From contig CALHXW010000167.1 in NCBI GenBank assembly GCA_938040325.1, forward strand, positions 1 through 62,581: a DNA stretch of 62,581 bases, read 5' to 3'. The notes under the pieces are model-generated. The model was not told where the DNA came from. It saw only the letters and a list, made by a program, of their open reading frames with translations, and ran no database searches. The first letter of the stretch is position 1, and each line of letters starts with the position of its first letter. The stretch is from an uncultured bacterium. GTDB taxonomy: Bacteria > Myxococcota_A > UBA9042 > PHBI01. Both the position numbers and the translations under genes were made by a program. Of the stretch, positions 25,848 through 34,987 are shown piece by piece.

Positions 25848-27260
25848 TCAATCAGACGACCACCGCTCAAAGCACACGTAGACGGAGCCGCTGGCGGTGG
25901 GCCGGATCACAAGGTATCGCCTCGCTCGGGAGAGCGGACTCCCCGCGTCCGACGGCAGCACCGGAGCCCATGAGCCGAGGTTGTAGTAGCGGCCCCCACC
26001 CGTCAGAGGGCGTCGCTCGGGCCGGTGGCTGTGGCCAAACGCGACAACAGGCACCCCGAGGCCAGCAGCTATTCGGTCTGCCACCAGTCCCCATCGAGAT
26101 CGTTCTTGCAACGCAAGGCTGCCACGTCCCATGGCGCGAAGCGCAAGAGCAGCCGCCGGAAGCCACAGCAGCATCAGCAGACCATGCTCCCACGTCTGAA
26201 CAAGGGTGAGGCCGATGATGATGACCAGCAGTACCGCCGTCATCAGCAGCAGCCGGTCGAGCCACAGTTCATGGAGCAGTAGATAGGTACGATCGGCAAT
26301 CGGCACGGACGCGAGGTCGGTGATGTCGTCGATGAACTCGTGACTCACGCCCTTGGCGTCAGCGTAGCTGCGGTACCGCGCCTGCTTATCTTCGTCGCTC
26401 GAGCGCGCCACCGCACGCCGCCGACGCGCGCCCAGCTCTCGCACCGTGCTGACGGTCGCCACAACGTACGACCAGAAGAACGGGTGCTTGCGGAAGTAGT
26501 GCTCACGCCAGTGACGGATGTAGCCGCCAAACGACATGATGAAGCTCTCATCATTATAAGGGTTGAACGTGCCGAGCCGGCAGAGCGTGTGGCGCCCCAA
26601 GAGTGAGCCGAAGGGGGTCTCGACTTCAGGCGGCCGCGCGCGGTCAGCTGGCACCACGGGCTGCAAGACGTCACGGTAGCTGCACGTGCTGTCATACTGC
26701 TGACCGTGTTCTAGGTAAAACACCCCGGCTCGGTAGACGAACCAGGGCTCAAAGTGCACGCCAGCGGCGACCACCTCCCCCGCTCCCGGCGGCGCGGCTC
26801 GGACTAAGGCCGACCGCATCACCTCTTGGACCGACTCGAAACACAGCTCGCGGTCGTGGTTGCCCATCACAAAGACCGCTTGGTTGCCGCGCGCAATGAA
26901 CGACGCGAGGCCAGCGACGAAGCGCGGGTGATCGGCCAGGATCCGGCGCATCTTATAGACGGACGCGTCTTCCGACGGGGGCAGTCCCTCGAGCGGCGCC
27001 TGCACGGTGTCGGGTCGGCTGTAGACAAGGTCAAAGTCGAAGGTGTCGCCGTTGAAGATGAGCTCGGTCCCGCGGAAGCTTGCAGGCCGGCGCGCATCAA
27101 CCGCCTCGAAGAACGCGACGAGCTCGCGGTCTTGGACAGCTTCAGCCCCTTTGTATGCCCACCACTCGGGCCTGGGATCGTTGACGACTTCGTTGAGGTG
27201 CACGTCGCTGACAACGACGTGCTCGAGGCCATCCTGCCGGCGCCCGACGCCTGAGATCAC
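25848..27260 (-). CDS. Calcineurin-like metallophosphoesterase with membrane segments
   Basis: The start is a GTG overlapping the TlpA-like stop in GTGA, so the two genes are translationally coupled. The 470-residue protein has all phosphoesterase metal motifs: SDVHLN (DxH) near 18, NGDTFDFD (GDxxD) near 70, MGNHDRE near 130 and FGHSHRP near 420. Between the GNHD and GHSH parts two hydrophobic helices (about 338-356 and 364-382) form a membrane hairpin, an uncommon insertion. The substrate is unknown; LpxH-type or other membrane-linked phosphoester hydrolysis is possible. The gene has no downstream partner; a GC-rich structured region follows. Confidence 0.85.
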   Translation of the reverse strand: MISGVGRRQDGLEHVVVSDVHLNEVVNDPRPEWWAYKGAEAVQDRELVAFFEAVDARRPASFRGTELIFNGDTFDFDLVYSRPDTVQAPLEGLPPSEDASVYKMRRILADHPRFVAGLASFIARGNQAVFVMGNHDRELCFESVQEVMRSALVRAAPPGAGEVVAAGVHFEPWFVYRAGVFYLEHGQQYDSTCSYRDVLQPVVPADRARPPEVETPFGSLLGRHTLCRLGTFNPYNDESFIMSFGGYIRHWREHYFRKHPFFWSYVVATVSTVRELGARRRRAVARSSDEDKQARYRSYADAKGVSHEFIDDITDLASVPIADRTYLLLHELWLDRLLLMTAVLLVIIIGLTLVQTWEHGLLMLLWLPAAALALRAMGRGSLALQERSRWGLVADRIAAGLGVPVVAFGHSHRPERRPLTGGGRYYNLGSWAPVLPSDAGSPLSRARRYLVIRPTASGSVYVCFERWSSD

Positions 27261-27886
27261 TTGCCTCCAAGCAGCGGCACGACTTTTTCGTTGAGGATCT
27301 TGTCGTCGACAGCCTCAGCGAAGAACGCGACCTTCTTGCCGGCAGCATCAAAAACAATCGTCTTCGGCAACATTCCGTCCCACTCCTCGCCGATCGACTT
27401 GAAGAGTTCTTCCTCGGTCCCGGGCTTAAGCAGCGCTTGTTGGTAGTCGACCTTCGTCTTGTCGAGCACGCCCTGGATCTTGGCGCTCATATCGGCCTTG
27501 TCATCGGTGCAAAGCCCCACGACCCGGATCCCGTCTTTGGCGTGCTTGCCGTGAAACTCCGACAGGTGCGGCATCTCCTTGATGCAGGGCCCGCACCAGG
27601 TCGCCCACAACGCCACGACCGTCAGCTTTGCCCCACCGCCGGCAATCGCGGCTTTCAGAGCGTTTGCGTCGTAGACCGCCATATCTTTGACGGCTGCGAC
27701 CCCTTCTTTCGCAGCGACACCAGGCTTGGCAGCCGCTGGCTTCGAAGCCTCCGCTCCGCCGCTGTTGCTGGAGGTCGCTGACGCGCCACTCCCTGCCGCC
27801 GTGTCGTCTTTGCAACCTGCGAACAGGACGAACGACGCCAAAGCGGTGGCGCCGAGGACCGATCGAAGAACTACCTTTGCACTCAT
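27257..27886 (-). CDS. TlpA-like thioredoxin-fold lipoprotein
   Basis: This is a 209-residue membrane-anchored periplasmic thiol-disulphide protein. The signal peptide ends in lipobox LFAGC (Cys25), and a Ser/Ala/Lys linker follows. A thioredoxin domain starts near 70 with active site TWCGPC (Cys98, Cys101) and continues with KEMPHLSEFH. Such proteins reduce cysteines, for example in cytochrome c maturation or disulphide repair. The downstream metallophosphoesterase gene overlaps it by four bases. No cytochrome maturation gene is adjacent, so the partner is unknown. Confidence 0.9.
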   Translation of the reverse strand: MSAKVVLRSVLGATALASFVLFAGCKDDTAAGSGASATSSNSGGAEASKPAAAKPGVAAKEGVAAVKDMAVYDANALKAAIAGGGAKLTVVALWATWCGPCIKEMPHLSEFHGKHAKDGIRVVGLCTDDKADMSAKIQGVLDKTKVDYQQALLKPGTEEELFKSIGEEWDGMLPKTIVFDAAGKKVAFFAEAVDDKILNEKVVPLLGGK

Positions 27887-28001
27887 GTTCGCTCCTTGGC
27901 GTGCACCGGAGAGCTACGCGCTTCCAGCATGGCGGTGATGCCACGATTGCCGGCCGAGATCAAAGCACACCAGCTTGCGGCCGCGAGCTTGTCGCCGTGC
28001 A

Positions 28002-29003
28002 TCAGCGCCGGCAAGCCTTCAGGTGAGAAGGATGGTTGCCGCGCTGGAGCAGCGCGACCGCACATGCACGATCGACGCCGCCGCAAGCCTTGACCTGCGA
28101 CGGATGGTGGCCCCGTCCGATCAGCTCTTGGACGCATGCGCTGTCGAGGTTGGTGGCCTTACAGCCAACCAGCTGGCTGGGGTGGTGTCCCTTCTTGAGG
28201 ACGGTCTCGGCGCACACGGGCTCGACTGCGCGACAGGCTTGAAGCTGGCTTGGGTGGTGACCGGCCCCGATGAGCGCGCGAGCGCAGCGCACGTCAACGC
28301 CGCGACACTGCGCCAGCTGAGACGCGTGATGTCCCTGCTTGATCAACGCTTCCTCGCAAGACCCTTTGGCGGGTGTCGGCGTCGGCGGCTGAGCGGACGC
28401 TACGGGACCAAAGCTGGAGGTTGCTGGCTCACTGGGCACCGCCCGCAACCAAGCCAGCGGTCGCTTTCCATCCGGACCTGCTGCGGGACGCCCGGTAGGA
28501 TCCGGCGCCGGGGCCGCAGCTGCTGCCGGGGCGACCGATGGGCTGCTCGCCACAGGGAGCGCTGCCGTTGCTGGCAGCAACGTGATGTCCGGGGACTTAC
28601 TCACACCCGCAAAGCGGCGCAGCGCACGCTGCCGGTCCACGAAGAGGTGGCTGGCTCGCGGCACGTCGTCAGGCTCCCAGGGGCGATTGACGGCCACCGT
28701 GCTGTCGGCGATCGGCGCGCGCTTCTTTCCGTCATCGACGACCCTGGCATGAACGCTTGCACCTCGGCCGTCGCGATAGACCGAGCGCACCATCCATCGC
28801 AGTGAGCGCGTCACCAGGGCGCCGTTTGGCCGCTCGACAACATCTGGTTCGGCCAAGACTTGGTAGCCTGCAAGCTGCAGGCCTTGTCCCACGCTGGCCG
28901 CTGCGGGGGGCTGTGCGGCCGCTCCCTGCGGCTGAGCCGAGATCATTGCGAGCGATGCGAGCGCAAGCGCTCCCGTCGAGAAAAGCTGCCGCGCGTTCAC
29001 CAT
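28002..29003 (-). CDS. Exported protein with five Cys/His GHHPSQL repeats
   Basis: The ATG at 29003 follows AGGAGG by eight bases. The 333-residue protein has a signal peptide (to about residue 29), a middle domain of about 120 residues without recognised motifs and an Ala/Pro linker. The C-terminus holds five tandem repeats of about 24 residues with consensus C-x(3)-[LI]-x(2)-G-[HN]-H-[PA]-S-[QH]-[LV]-x(2)-C. Each repeat has two cysteines and a His-His (Asn-His in the last), suggesting metal or haem binding, or disulphide-stapled helical hairpins. I do not recognise the repeat. The next gene is divergent, 169 bases away. Confidence 0.8.
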   Translation of the reverse strand: MVNARQLFSTGALALASLAMISAQPQGAAAQPPAAASVGQGLQLAGYQVLAEPDVVERPNGALVTRSLRWMVRSVYRDGRGASVHARVVDDGKKRAPIADSTVAVNRPWEPDDVPRASHLFVDRQRALRRFAGVSKSPDITLLPATAALPVASSPSVAPAAAAAPAPDPTGRPAAGPDGKRPLAWLRAVPSEPATSSFGPVASAQPPTPTPAKGSCEEALIKQGHHASQLAQCRGVDVRCARALIGAGHHPSQLQACRAVEPVCAETVLKKGHHPSQLVGCKATNLDSACVQELIGRGHHPSQVKACGGVDRACAVALLQRGNHPSHLKACRR

Positions 29004-29172
29004 GGTCGAGTCCTCCTGCGTGTCTCGCACGCATCCTGCCAAGCGCATGGTCGCGCCCGTCAGCTCACAACGCAAACACGGCGACTGCTCGCGGCATTTC
29101 CGTTGGCTGATCACGACGGAATGCTGGCATTTCTTGACGATTCGGCCTCAGCGCTGGACGCTCCGACCAACT

Positions 29173-30516
29173 ATGGACGAGCTGGAGATCACGCTAGGTC
29201 AGCGAACGGTCGCGGCCGTTCACGGAGAGCAGACGACGGCAACGTCGTACGCCGGTCTCGGCTCACGGCACGTCCTCGTCATTGGCGACGGCGCGTTCGG
29301 CCCCGTACCGACACGGCTCGCCGCACAGATCGCTGTGTCTGCAACGATCGCGCGCTTCCGCTCATCGCTGTTCCCGCAGACCAACGAGCAGCTCGGCGAG
29401 GCCTTCGCGGAAGCGCACGGCGCCGTGCGTCGTGCCGCGATCGGAAGCCACGCCGAAGGCCGAGCCGGCGCGTCTCTCATCGCGGTCGTCGTCGAAGCGA
29501 CAGGCATCACGGCCGCGCGGGTCGGCGGCGGTCGGGCCTACATCCTGCTCGATGATGCGGCCTACCCCCTCTACGACAGTCGCGGCGATGGCTTCGTCGG
29601 CGATGAGTCCACGGCCGTCGAGTTCGCCATGTGGCCCGAGCCACTGCCGAAGGGCGCGCGAATCGTGGTCTTGAGCGAGTCTACCGCCCGAGCAGTGGCC
29701 GCCGACGTTGAGCAGCTCGCGGGCGCGCCACCGCCTCAGCTGGCCGCCGCGCGGGTGGCAGACGCGGCCCGTCGCCGCGGCCAATACGAGCCCCTTGCGG
29801 TCCAAGTCGTCGAGATGGCGTCCGAGGCGACTCGGCCCGGCCCGCACCCCGCTGTGGAGAAGCTCAGCCGTGGCGGTCCGCCGCGAACCCTCTCTGCGGA
29901 CGGCCGGTGGATCGGCCCAGCCAGCAACATGCGCACGCGCAGCAAGCGGCAGCAGACGGAAGCTGGGTGGGTTCTCTTCTTTTTCCTCTCGATCGTCTGT
30001 GGCGCCGCGATGGCTCTGGTCATTCACGACGTGATCACGCCCGACGAGCCTTCTGACGACACGGTCGCCGCGGAAACGGACGTCATCGAAGGGGATGCAC
30101 AAGACGTCACAAGCGACATCATCGTCGCGGTCGCCGACACCGGCCCTGCACCCATCATCTTGCCCGCCGACCCCATCGACCAGGCCGACCCGAACCGGCC
30201 GATCGCCTACAACCCGACGGTATCCAACACTCAAGTCTACCGGCAGGTCCCCAACGAGCGGGTCCTCAACGGTATCTTCTCCCGCAACACGACCCGCTCA
30301 GCGGCTCATGGCCTCAAGTCCTACATCGCCCGCTACTTCAAGCAGGAGGGCGCGTCCGTCTTCGACGATCTCGAGACCTTCGTCCTCCAGAACAACGACT
30401 CGTTCACGCTGCAGACGCTGCGCGACATGCGGCGGTATCGGAAGCTAGCGCGCACCCAACGCTGGCTCGACCAGATCATCCCGCGTCTCGAAGCCGGCGA
30501 GCGAATCGAGCGCTAG
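29173..30516 (+). CDS. PP2C-like pseudophosphatase with one transmembrane helix
   Basis: I use the ATG at 29173; the frame is open further upstream but there overlaps the divergent gene. The 447-residue protein has a PP2C-like domain (about 1-215). The motifs aligned with the metal site are altered: VADGMGG corresponds to VIGDGAFG (36-43) and VGDSR to VGGGR (117-121), so one conserved Asp is Gly. The NED motif is missing. A transmembrane helix follows at 266-287, then an acidic Asp/Thr stretch and a C-terminal domain of about 120 residues rich in Arg. It is probably a signalling or scaffold protein without catalysis. The TAG stop lies within the terminal CTAG of repeat copy B. Confidence 0.75.
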   Translation: MDELEITLGQRTVAAVHGEQTTATSYAGLGSRHVLVIGDGAFGPVPTRLAAQIAVSATIARFRSSLFPQTNEQLGEAFAEAHGAVRRAAIGSHAEGRAGASLIAVVVEATGITAARVGGGRAYILLDDAAYPLYDSRGDGFVGDESTAVEFAMWPEPLPKGARIVVLSESTARAVAADVEQLAGAPPPQLAAARVADAARRRGQYEPLAVQVVEMASEATRPGPHPAVEKLSRGGPPRTLSADGRWIGPASNMRTRSKRQQTEAGWVLFFFLSIVCGAAMALVIHDVITPDEPSDDTVAAETDVIEGDAQDVTSDIIVAVADTGPAPIILPADPIDQADPNRPIAYNPTVSNTQVYRQVPNERVLNGIFSRNTTRSAAHGLKSYIARYFKQEGASVFDDLETFVLQNNDSFTLQTLRDMRRYRKLARTQRWLDQIIPRLEAGERIER

Positions 30517-30693
30517 TCCTAAAACAAGCGCTACTTCCGGCTGCGGCATCCGATCTACGCACCACAGCGGCGTCGGTGCGCTCGCTGCGCTCACTCGGAC
30601 TCGACGATGCACGCATCGCCATCGTCCGCCCGACGCCGCCGTGATGCGCACCTCGTTCGCCTCGCTCGAAACTAGCGCTTGTTTTAGGGCTAG
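30513..30693. repeat. Family 1 palindromic element, full copy B
   Basis: The 181-bp element is bounded by CTAGTCCTAAAACAAGCGCT and AGCGCTTGTTTTAGGGCTAG, which are inverted repeats of 20 bases with one mismatch. The interior holds a shorter palindrome around GATGCACGCATC. The first CTAG contains the stop codon of the preceding gene. The right CTAG is shared with copy C. Confidence 0.85.
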
Positions 30694-30871
30694 TCCCAAA
30701 TCAAGCGCTGTTTTCGAGCGAGGCGAGGGCGATGTGCTTGCCAGCGGCGTCCGCTGGACGAAGGCGATGCGTGCATCGTCGAGCTTCAGGTGAGCGAAGC
30801 GAACGCACGGACGTCGCTGGCGAGTGCATCGCCAAAGCCGCAGCCGGAAAGAGCGCTTGTTTTGGGGCTAG
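30690..30871. repeat. Family 1 palindromic element, full copy C, inverted
   Basis: This 182-bp copy is in opposite orientation to copy B and overlaps it by the shared CTAG (30690-30693). Its ends are CTAGTCCCAAATCAAGCGCT and AGCGCTTGTTTTGGGGCTAG. Its reverse complement matches copies A and D closely through the interior. The two copies together fill most of the convergent gap between the pseudophosphatase and phosphatase genes. Confidence 0.85.
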
Positions 30872-30945
30872 CAGCTGCGGCAGCCCGTTGCGGACGAGCA
30901 ACGAGCTCGGCTGTCGACGGCGACACTGCAGCGAGGCGCTTCGCG

Positions 30946-31422
30946 CTACTTCACCGGGAGCCGGTTCCGCTTGGACCACTTCCGCAGGATCTTGACGTAG
31001 GGCTCGGCGCGGTGCCGCTCCATCACCCACTCGACCGCCGTCTCCATGCTCCAGCCGCGCGTGACCATGCAGTGGCCGACGATGGTCGACGGTGAGCGGT
31101 TCAAGCCAGCGGTGCAGTGCACGTACACCATGCCCTTCCGCTCCACCATCTTGCCCAGCTCGGCCACGGCGGTGTCGAGATGCCTCAACAGGTCCCGCTT
31201 GTCGAAGTCACGCACCGGCACACGCTCGATCGCGATCTTGCGCGCGGTGTACTCTTGCCACAGCCACTCCCAGCGCACGCCGAGCAGGCTAAGGTCTTCG
31301 TCACTCTGCAGCGAGATCACACCGCGGACGCCGGCCTCAACGAGCTGGTCGAGCTGCTGCGGTGTCGACACATAGCTGCCGACGGCAAGGCTCTCGTCGA
31401 GCTTCGTGAAGTGCTTGAGCAT
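30946..31422 (-). CDS. Dual-specificity protein phosphatase (DSP family)
   Basis: The ATG at 31422 has a GGGGG site eight bases upstream; the longer frame to 31479 is less likely. The 158-residue cytoplasmic protein has the cysteine-phosphatase signature VHCTAGLNRSP, matching HCxxGxxRS, with nucleophilic Cys near 106 and the general-acid Asp probably in VRDFDKRD. Size fits a minimal DSP, like eukaryotic VHR/laforin-type phosphatases. Substrates may be phosphoproteins or glycans. It lies beside the PP2C-like pseudophosphatase gene, separated by repeat copies B and C. Confidence 0.88.
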   Translation of the reverse strand: MLKHFTKLDESLAVGSYVSTPQQLDQLVEAGVRGVISLQSDEDLSLLGVRWEWLWQEYTARKIAIERVPVRDFDKRDLLRHLDTAVAELGKMVERKGMVYVHCTAGLNRSPSTIVGHCMVTRGWSMETAVEWVMERHRAEPYVKILRKWSKRNRLPVK

Positions 31423-31618
31423 GGCATGTCCCCCAACCGGTTTGCGGTTCGCGCCGCTGAGCGCGTTAACGCGGCGCACGGTAGCCGCCCGACCCCGCTA
31501 CGAGAAGCGAGAAAACTTTCTCGGGAATTCGACGTATCACGACCTATACAACCGACCCGATTTACGGCCATATTCCGGCCGCCGCGTCATGCGGTCGGAA
31601 CCCGCTCTGGAGGCTCTC

Positions 31619-34027
31619 ATGTGCACCCGCGCCCTCGCCCAACGTCGCTCAATCCAGCTTGTCTCTCGCACCACGCTCGCCTTGGCGCTCACAGCGCTCG
31701 TGGCCTGTGGCGGCAAAAAGCAGCCTGCCAAGACGCCGGCGCCCGCTCCCGATGTTGCCGCGACCGCCGCAGCGAAGCCCGACACGGCTCCGCCGCCGAA
31801 GTCTGCGGTTCAGACCGCACGTGAGGCGCTCAACAGCCCGCTGACCCCAGCGTCTGCCAAGTCGCAGATCGCGGCCCTCGACAGCTGGCTTCAGGGTCAC
31901 GCCAGCTCGCCAGAAGCCAACGACGCGCGGGCGCTTCTCGCTCAGCTGCGACTCAGCGGCAGCGCACTCGCCATCGCGAGCGGCACCGGTGCTAGCGCCG
32001 ACGCAAAGCGCACCCTCGACCAGGCTCTGATCGGCGCGAGCGACCTGGCGACAAAGGGCTACAAAGCCGAAGGCATTGACGGCGCATCGCTGAAGCTCGC
32101 GGCCCACGCGCTGCAGACCCTGGCGGGCCATGCTAAAGAGCCCCTGCCGATGGCTGATGTTGCAAAGGCCGCCCAAGCGACCACCGCCGGCTCTGACGCC
32201 GTCCGTCTCGCCTGGATGACCGCGACCAAGCGCGCGTTCGACGCTGCCGGCAACGCTGCCGCCAAGCAAGCATCCAGCGCGACGGCCGCCCTGCTCAGCG
32301 AAGGCGGCTCGTTCGTCTGCGCTGGGTGCGACACCGGCAAGGTCTCCGATCCCGCAGCCCTCGACGCGCTGGTCTTCAGCAAGACGTCGCTGTGCGCAGA
32401 CGCATCCAAGGCTTCTGGGCTCAAGCGCGCGGAGGCTGCGCTTACATGTGGCCCCCTCGGACTCAGCGATGGCGGCGAGACCGCGCTCGGCTACGGCCCC
32501 AACGCGTTCACCCTTGCCCTTGGCAGCCAAGCGCTGTCGTTACCTACAACCACGTCAGGCCCTCTCGCGGCAGCATCGACCAAAGCGCGCAACGACGTGG
32601 CGTCTTTGCTAGCCCGCCCCCGAGTGCTCCCGGCACCGCTTGCTCTCCGCAGCGCCGCGGAGCCCGCCGCCGCGGACGACGCCCGCCCCGCTCCGCTCGT
32701 CGGACTAGGACCGAGCGGTCTTCAGAGCGCCAAACCCGCCATCGCCACCGTCGTAGTGGGTCCGACCGCCATTCGTGGCGGGCTGAGGCCGGTGGTTCAG
32801 TGGAAGTCCGGAAAGGCTCACTCGCTCTCGGCTGCCCACCCACTCGATGGAACGCCCGCCATCACCGTTGCCGAGCTTGCGGCCAAACCCCGCGACACTG
32901 CGCTTGGCGCGCACACGGTCCTGGTGGACCTCACCCAGCGGGTGGCGAAGGCCGCTGACCAAGCCAGCGTCAAACCGCTCGCAGAGCCCGGCACGTTCGC
33001 TGTCGTTTTGGACGCTGGCGCTGATGTCTCGCCCGTCACCGACGTCCTTGACGGGCTCCACAAAGGCGGCGCGAAGGCCGTGCGATTCCTCGACACCGGA
33101 AAGCTCGAGGCTGCTGCGCTGCCGCTGTGGACACGCCAAGCGCCGAAGGAGCGCCTCGACAGCCTCGGTGACCCGGCCGCAGCGCCTATCATCGTTGTCG
33201 GCACCAGCGACATCTCGATCTGGCGCGCACCGAGCGTGTCGCCCAAGGCCGCCGCCAACCTTCCCGCCAGCATCGAGCCAGGCTACCGCGGTACCGAGCT
33301 TGTCCGATTCCGCGTCCCGATTCCGGATGCCGAAAAAGCTCAGCTCAGCGATGCTACGGTCGGCAAGGTCGTCGAGGCCATCAAGTTCTGGCAGGCCGGC
33401 AGCACCGCGAAGACGCCCGTCGCCCATGTGGTCGGCGGACCACAGGCCTTGGGCACCAACATCTTGCGCGTCGCGGGCGCTTACCAAAGCAAGGGCGGCA
33501 CAGCCCCGGTCGCTGACCCAGCTGCAGTCTGGCCTGGCACGACCTGCGCGGCCAAAGACTGCCCAACGGCCGTGGCTATTGCGTTCTCTGCGACCGCTGG
33601 CCCGCTCGACGCTGGGGTCACGACCTCGCCCGTCGAGGCGAAGCCCGAGCCGCCACCGGTGGTCGCGAAGGTGAAGACGAAGCGCAAGCCCCGGGCCAAG
33701 CCAGCGCCGAAGCCAAAGCCAGCCGCCGCGTCTCCGGAGTTCTGTAACAAGAGCGACATCAAGTCGAACATGAACCGCAAAAAAGGCAGCTTCCGCTTCT
33801 GCTACGAGCGGCAGCTCCAAGGGAACAAGACGCTCCAGGGCAGCGTCACGCTGGCGTTCACGATCGGACTCAGCGGCAGCGTCTCGAGCGCCCGCATCAG
33901 TGGCGGCACGCTCAAGGACAAGAAGGTCCACCAGTGCATCCTCAAGCAGGTCAAAAAGATCTCGTTTAAGAAGCCTGATGGTGGCGCCTGCTCGGTCCGC
34001 TGGCCGTTCAAGTTCCGCGCGGGCTGA
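31619..34027 (+). CDS. Large lipoprotein with AgmX/PglI C-terminal domain
   Basis: The ATG at 31619 follows GGAGG by five bases; the frame further upstream overlaps the divergent phosphatase gene. The 802-residue protein has lipobox ALVACG and an Ala/Pro/Lys linker. A long Ala-rich region runs to about 250, with one CAGC pair. A middle domain with tandem related segments follows (about 300-690; IATVVVGPTAIRGGLRPV, TFAVVLDAGADVSPV), then a Lys/Pro linker. The C-terminal region of about 95 residues (FCNKSDIKSNMN ... RFCYERQL ... GSVTLAFTIGLSGSV) is of the TonB-like AgmX/PglI family known from myxobacterial gliding proteins. It is probably an envelope protein; the neighbours do not give a partner. 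Confidence 0.8.
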   Translation: MCTRALAQRRSIQLVSRTTLALALTALVACGGKKQPAKTPAPAPDVAATAAAKPDTAPPPKSAVQTAREALNSPLTPASAKSQIAALDSWLQGHASSPEANDARALLAQLRLSGSALAIASGTGASADAKRTLDQALIGASDLATKGYKAEGIDGASLKLAAHALQTLAGHAKEPLPMADVAKAAQATTAGSDAVRLAWMTATKRAFDAAGNAAAKQASSATAALLSEGGSFVCAGCDTGKVSDPAALDALVFSKTSLCADASKASGLKRAEAALTCGPLGLSDGGETALGYGPNAFTLALGSQALSLPTTTSGPLAAASTKARNDVASLLARPRVLPAPLALRSAAEPAAADDARPAPLVGLGPSGLQSAKPAIATVVVGPTAIRGGLRPVVQWKSGKAHSLSAAHPLDGTPAITVAELAAKPRDTALGAHTVLVDLTQRVAKAADQASVKPLAEPGTFAVVLDAGADVSPVTDVLDGLHKGGAKAVRFLDTGKLEAAALPLWTRQAPKERLDSLGDPAAAPIIVVGTSDISIWRAPSVSPKAAANLPASIEPGYRGTELVRFRVPIPDAEKAQLSDATVGKVVEAIKFWQAGSTAKTPVAHVVGGPQALGTNILRVAGAYQSKGGTAPVADPAAVWPGTTCAAKDCPTAVAIAFSATAGPLDAGVTTSPVEAKPEPPPVVAKVKTKRKPRAKPAPKPKPAAASPEFCNKSDIKSNMNRKKGSFRFCYERQLQGNKTLQGSVTLAFTIGLSGSVSSARISGGTLKDKKVHQCILKQVKKISFKKPDGGACSVRWPFKFRAG

Positions 34028-34099
34028 GCTCCGCGGCAGGATATGAGCCGCGTTCTTCTGTGGGCCCAGCGCTTTCGCGCAGGGCCTCTTCAGCATCTT

Positions 34100-34768
34100 C
34101 TAGATCGTTGCGCTCGGCGTTGGATAGAGCGCGCTGAGCAGCGTGACCAGGTGCTTGAGGGCTTCGGCGCGATGGCTGATGCTGTTTTTGTCCTCGGACG
34201 CGAGCTCCCCAAACGTCTTGTCGAACACCGGGGTGTAGAAGAGCGGGTCGTAGCCGAAGCCGCCACTGCCCTGGTGAGCCGTGAGGATTCGTCCGCGCAC
34301 CTGGCCTTCGACGATGAAGTAGTGGCCGCCCTCGGGCAGCTCACCGCCTGTCCAGTCGTTGGCGATAGCCGCTGGCACAGCGCCTGACGGAACGACCAGC
34401 GCCATCGCGCAGTGGAACGCGGCGCCTCGCTGGTCGTTGCCCGCCAGCGCCTGGAGGAGCTTTGCGTTGTTGTCGGCGTCGGTCGCGGATGCCCCAGCGT
34501 AGCGCGCGCTGTACACCCCCGGCGCACCATCGAGTGCGTCGACAGCAAGGCCCGAGTCATCGGCGAGCGTCGGCAAGCCACTGGCGCGAAAGCCCGCCTG
34601 CGCCTTGAGTAGCGCGTTGGCAGCGAACGTCGTGCCGGTCTCCTCCACATCGCCAAAGCCATGCGTTGCCCCGGACTCCACGACGATTCCCAGCGGCGCC
34701 AAGATCGCTCCGATCTCCTCGAGCTTGTGGGCGTTGTTGGTGGCGATCACGAGTGTTTGAGTCGACAT
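34100..34768 (-). CDS. rdgB: RdgB/HAM1-type non-canonical purine NTP pyrophosphatase
   Basis: The ATG at 34768 gives the 222-residue standard form; the longer frame upstream is not needed. It hydrolyses ITP, dITP and XTP to monophosphates, keeping deaminated purines out of nucleic acids. Family motifs: ATNNAHKLEEI (9-19), the metal site DDSGLAVDAL near 70, GFGYDPLFY near 170 and SHRAEALKHL near the C-terminus. It is convergent with the AgmX-domain gene, leaving 72 bases, and its start faces the TldD gene. Confidence 0.95.
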   Translation of the reverse strand: MSTQTLVIATNNAHKLEEIGAILAPLGIVVESGATHGFGDVEETGTTFAANALLKAQAGFRASGLPTLADDSGLAVDALDGAPGVYSARYAGASATDADNNAKLLQALAGNDQRGAAFHCAMALVVPSGAVPAAIANDWTGGELPEGGHYFIVEGQVRGRILTAHQGSGGFGYDPLFYTPVFDKTFGELASEDKNSISHRAEALKHLVTLLSALYPTPSATI

Positions 34769-34987
34769 GACGGTCCTTGGATTCGTGTAGCCCAGCCATA
34801 GCCGACGCCGTCCCGCCCGGCAACGTGACGCGGACTCGCCACCGGGCTCGCCTCTGTGTGCAGGGTCATCGCTGCGTCCACGATCTCCGAACCGCTCTGT
34901 GTACCGCGTGACACAACCCAAGCTCGCCAGCTAACGTGTCGCCCCGGCGCGCGACAAGACCCGTACGCGCCAGGCAAGGAGTCATCC

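Noticed and set aside
30445..30699. Small minus-strand protein gene over repeat copy B
   Set aside because: The frame exists only because the family 1 element can be read open; it has no ribosome site and no independent support.
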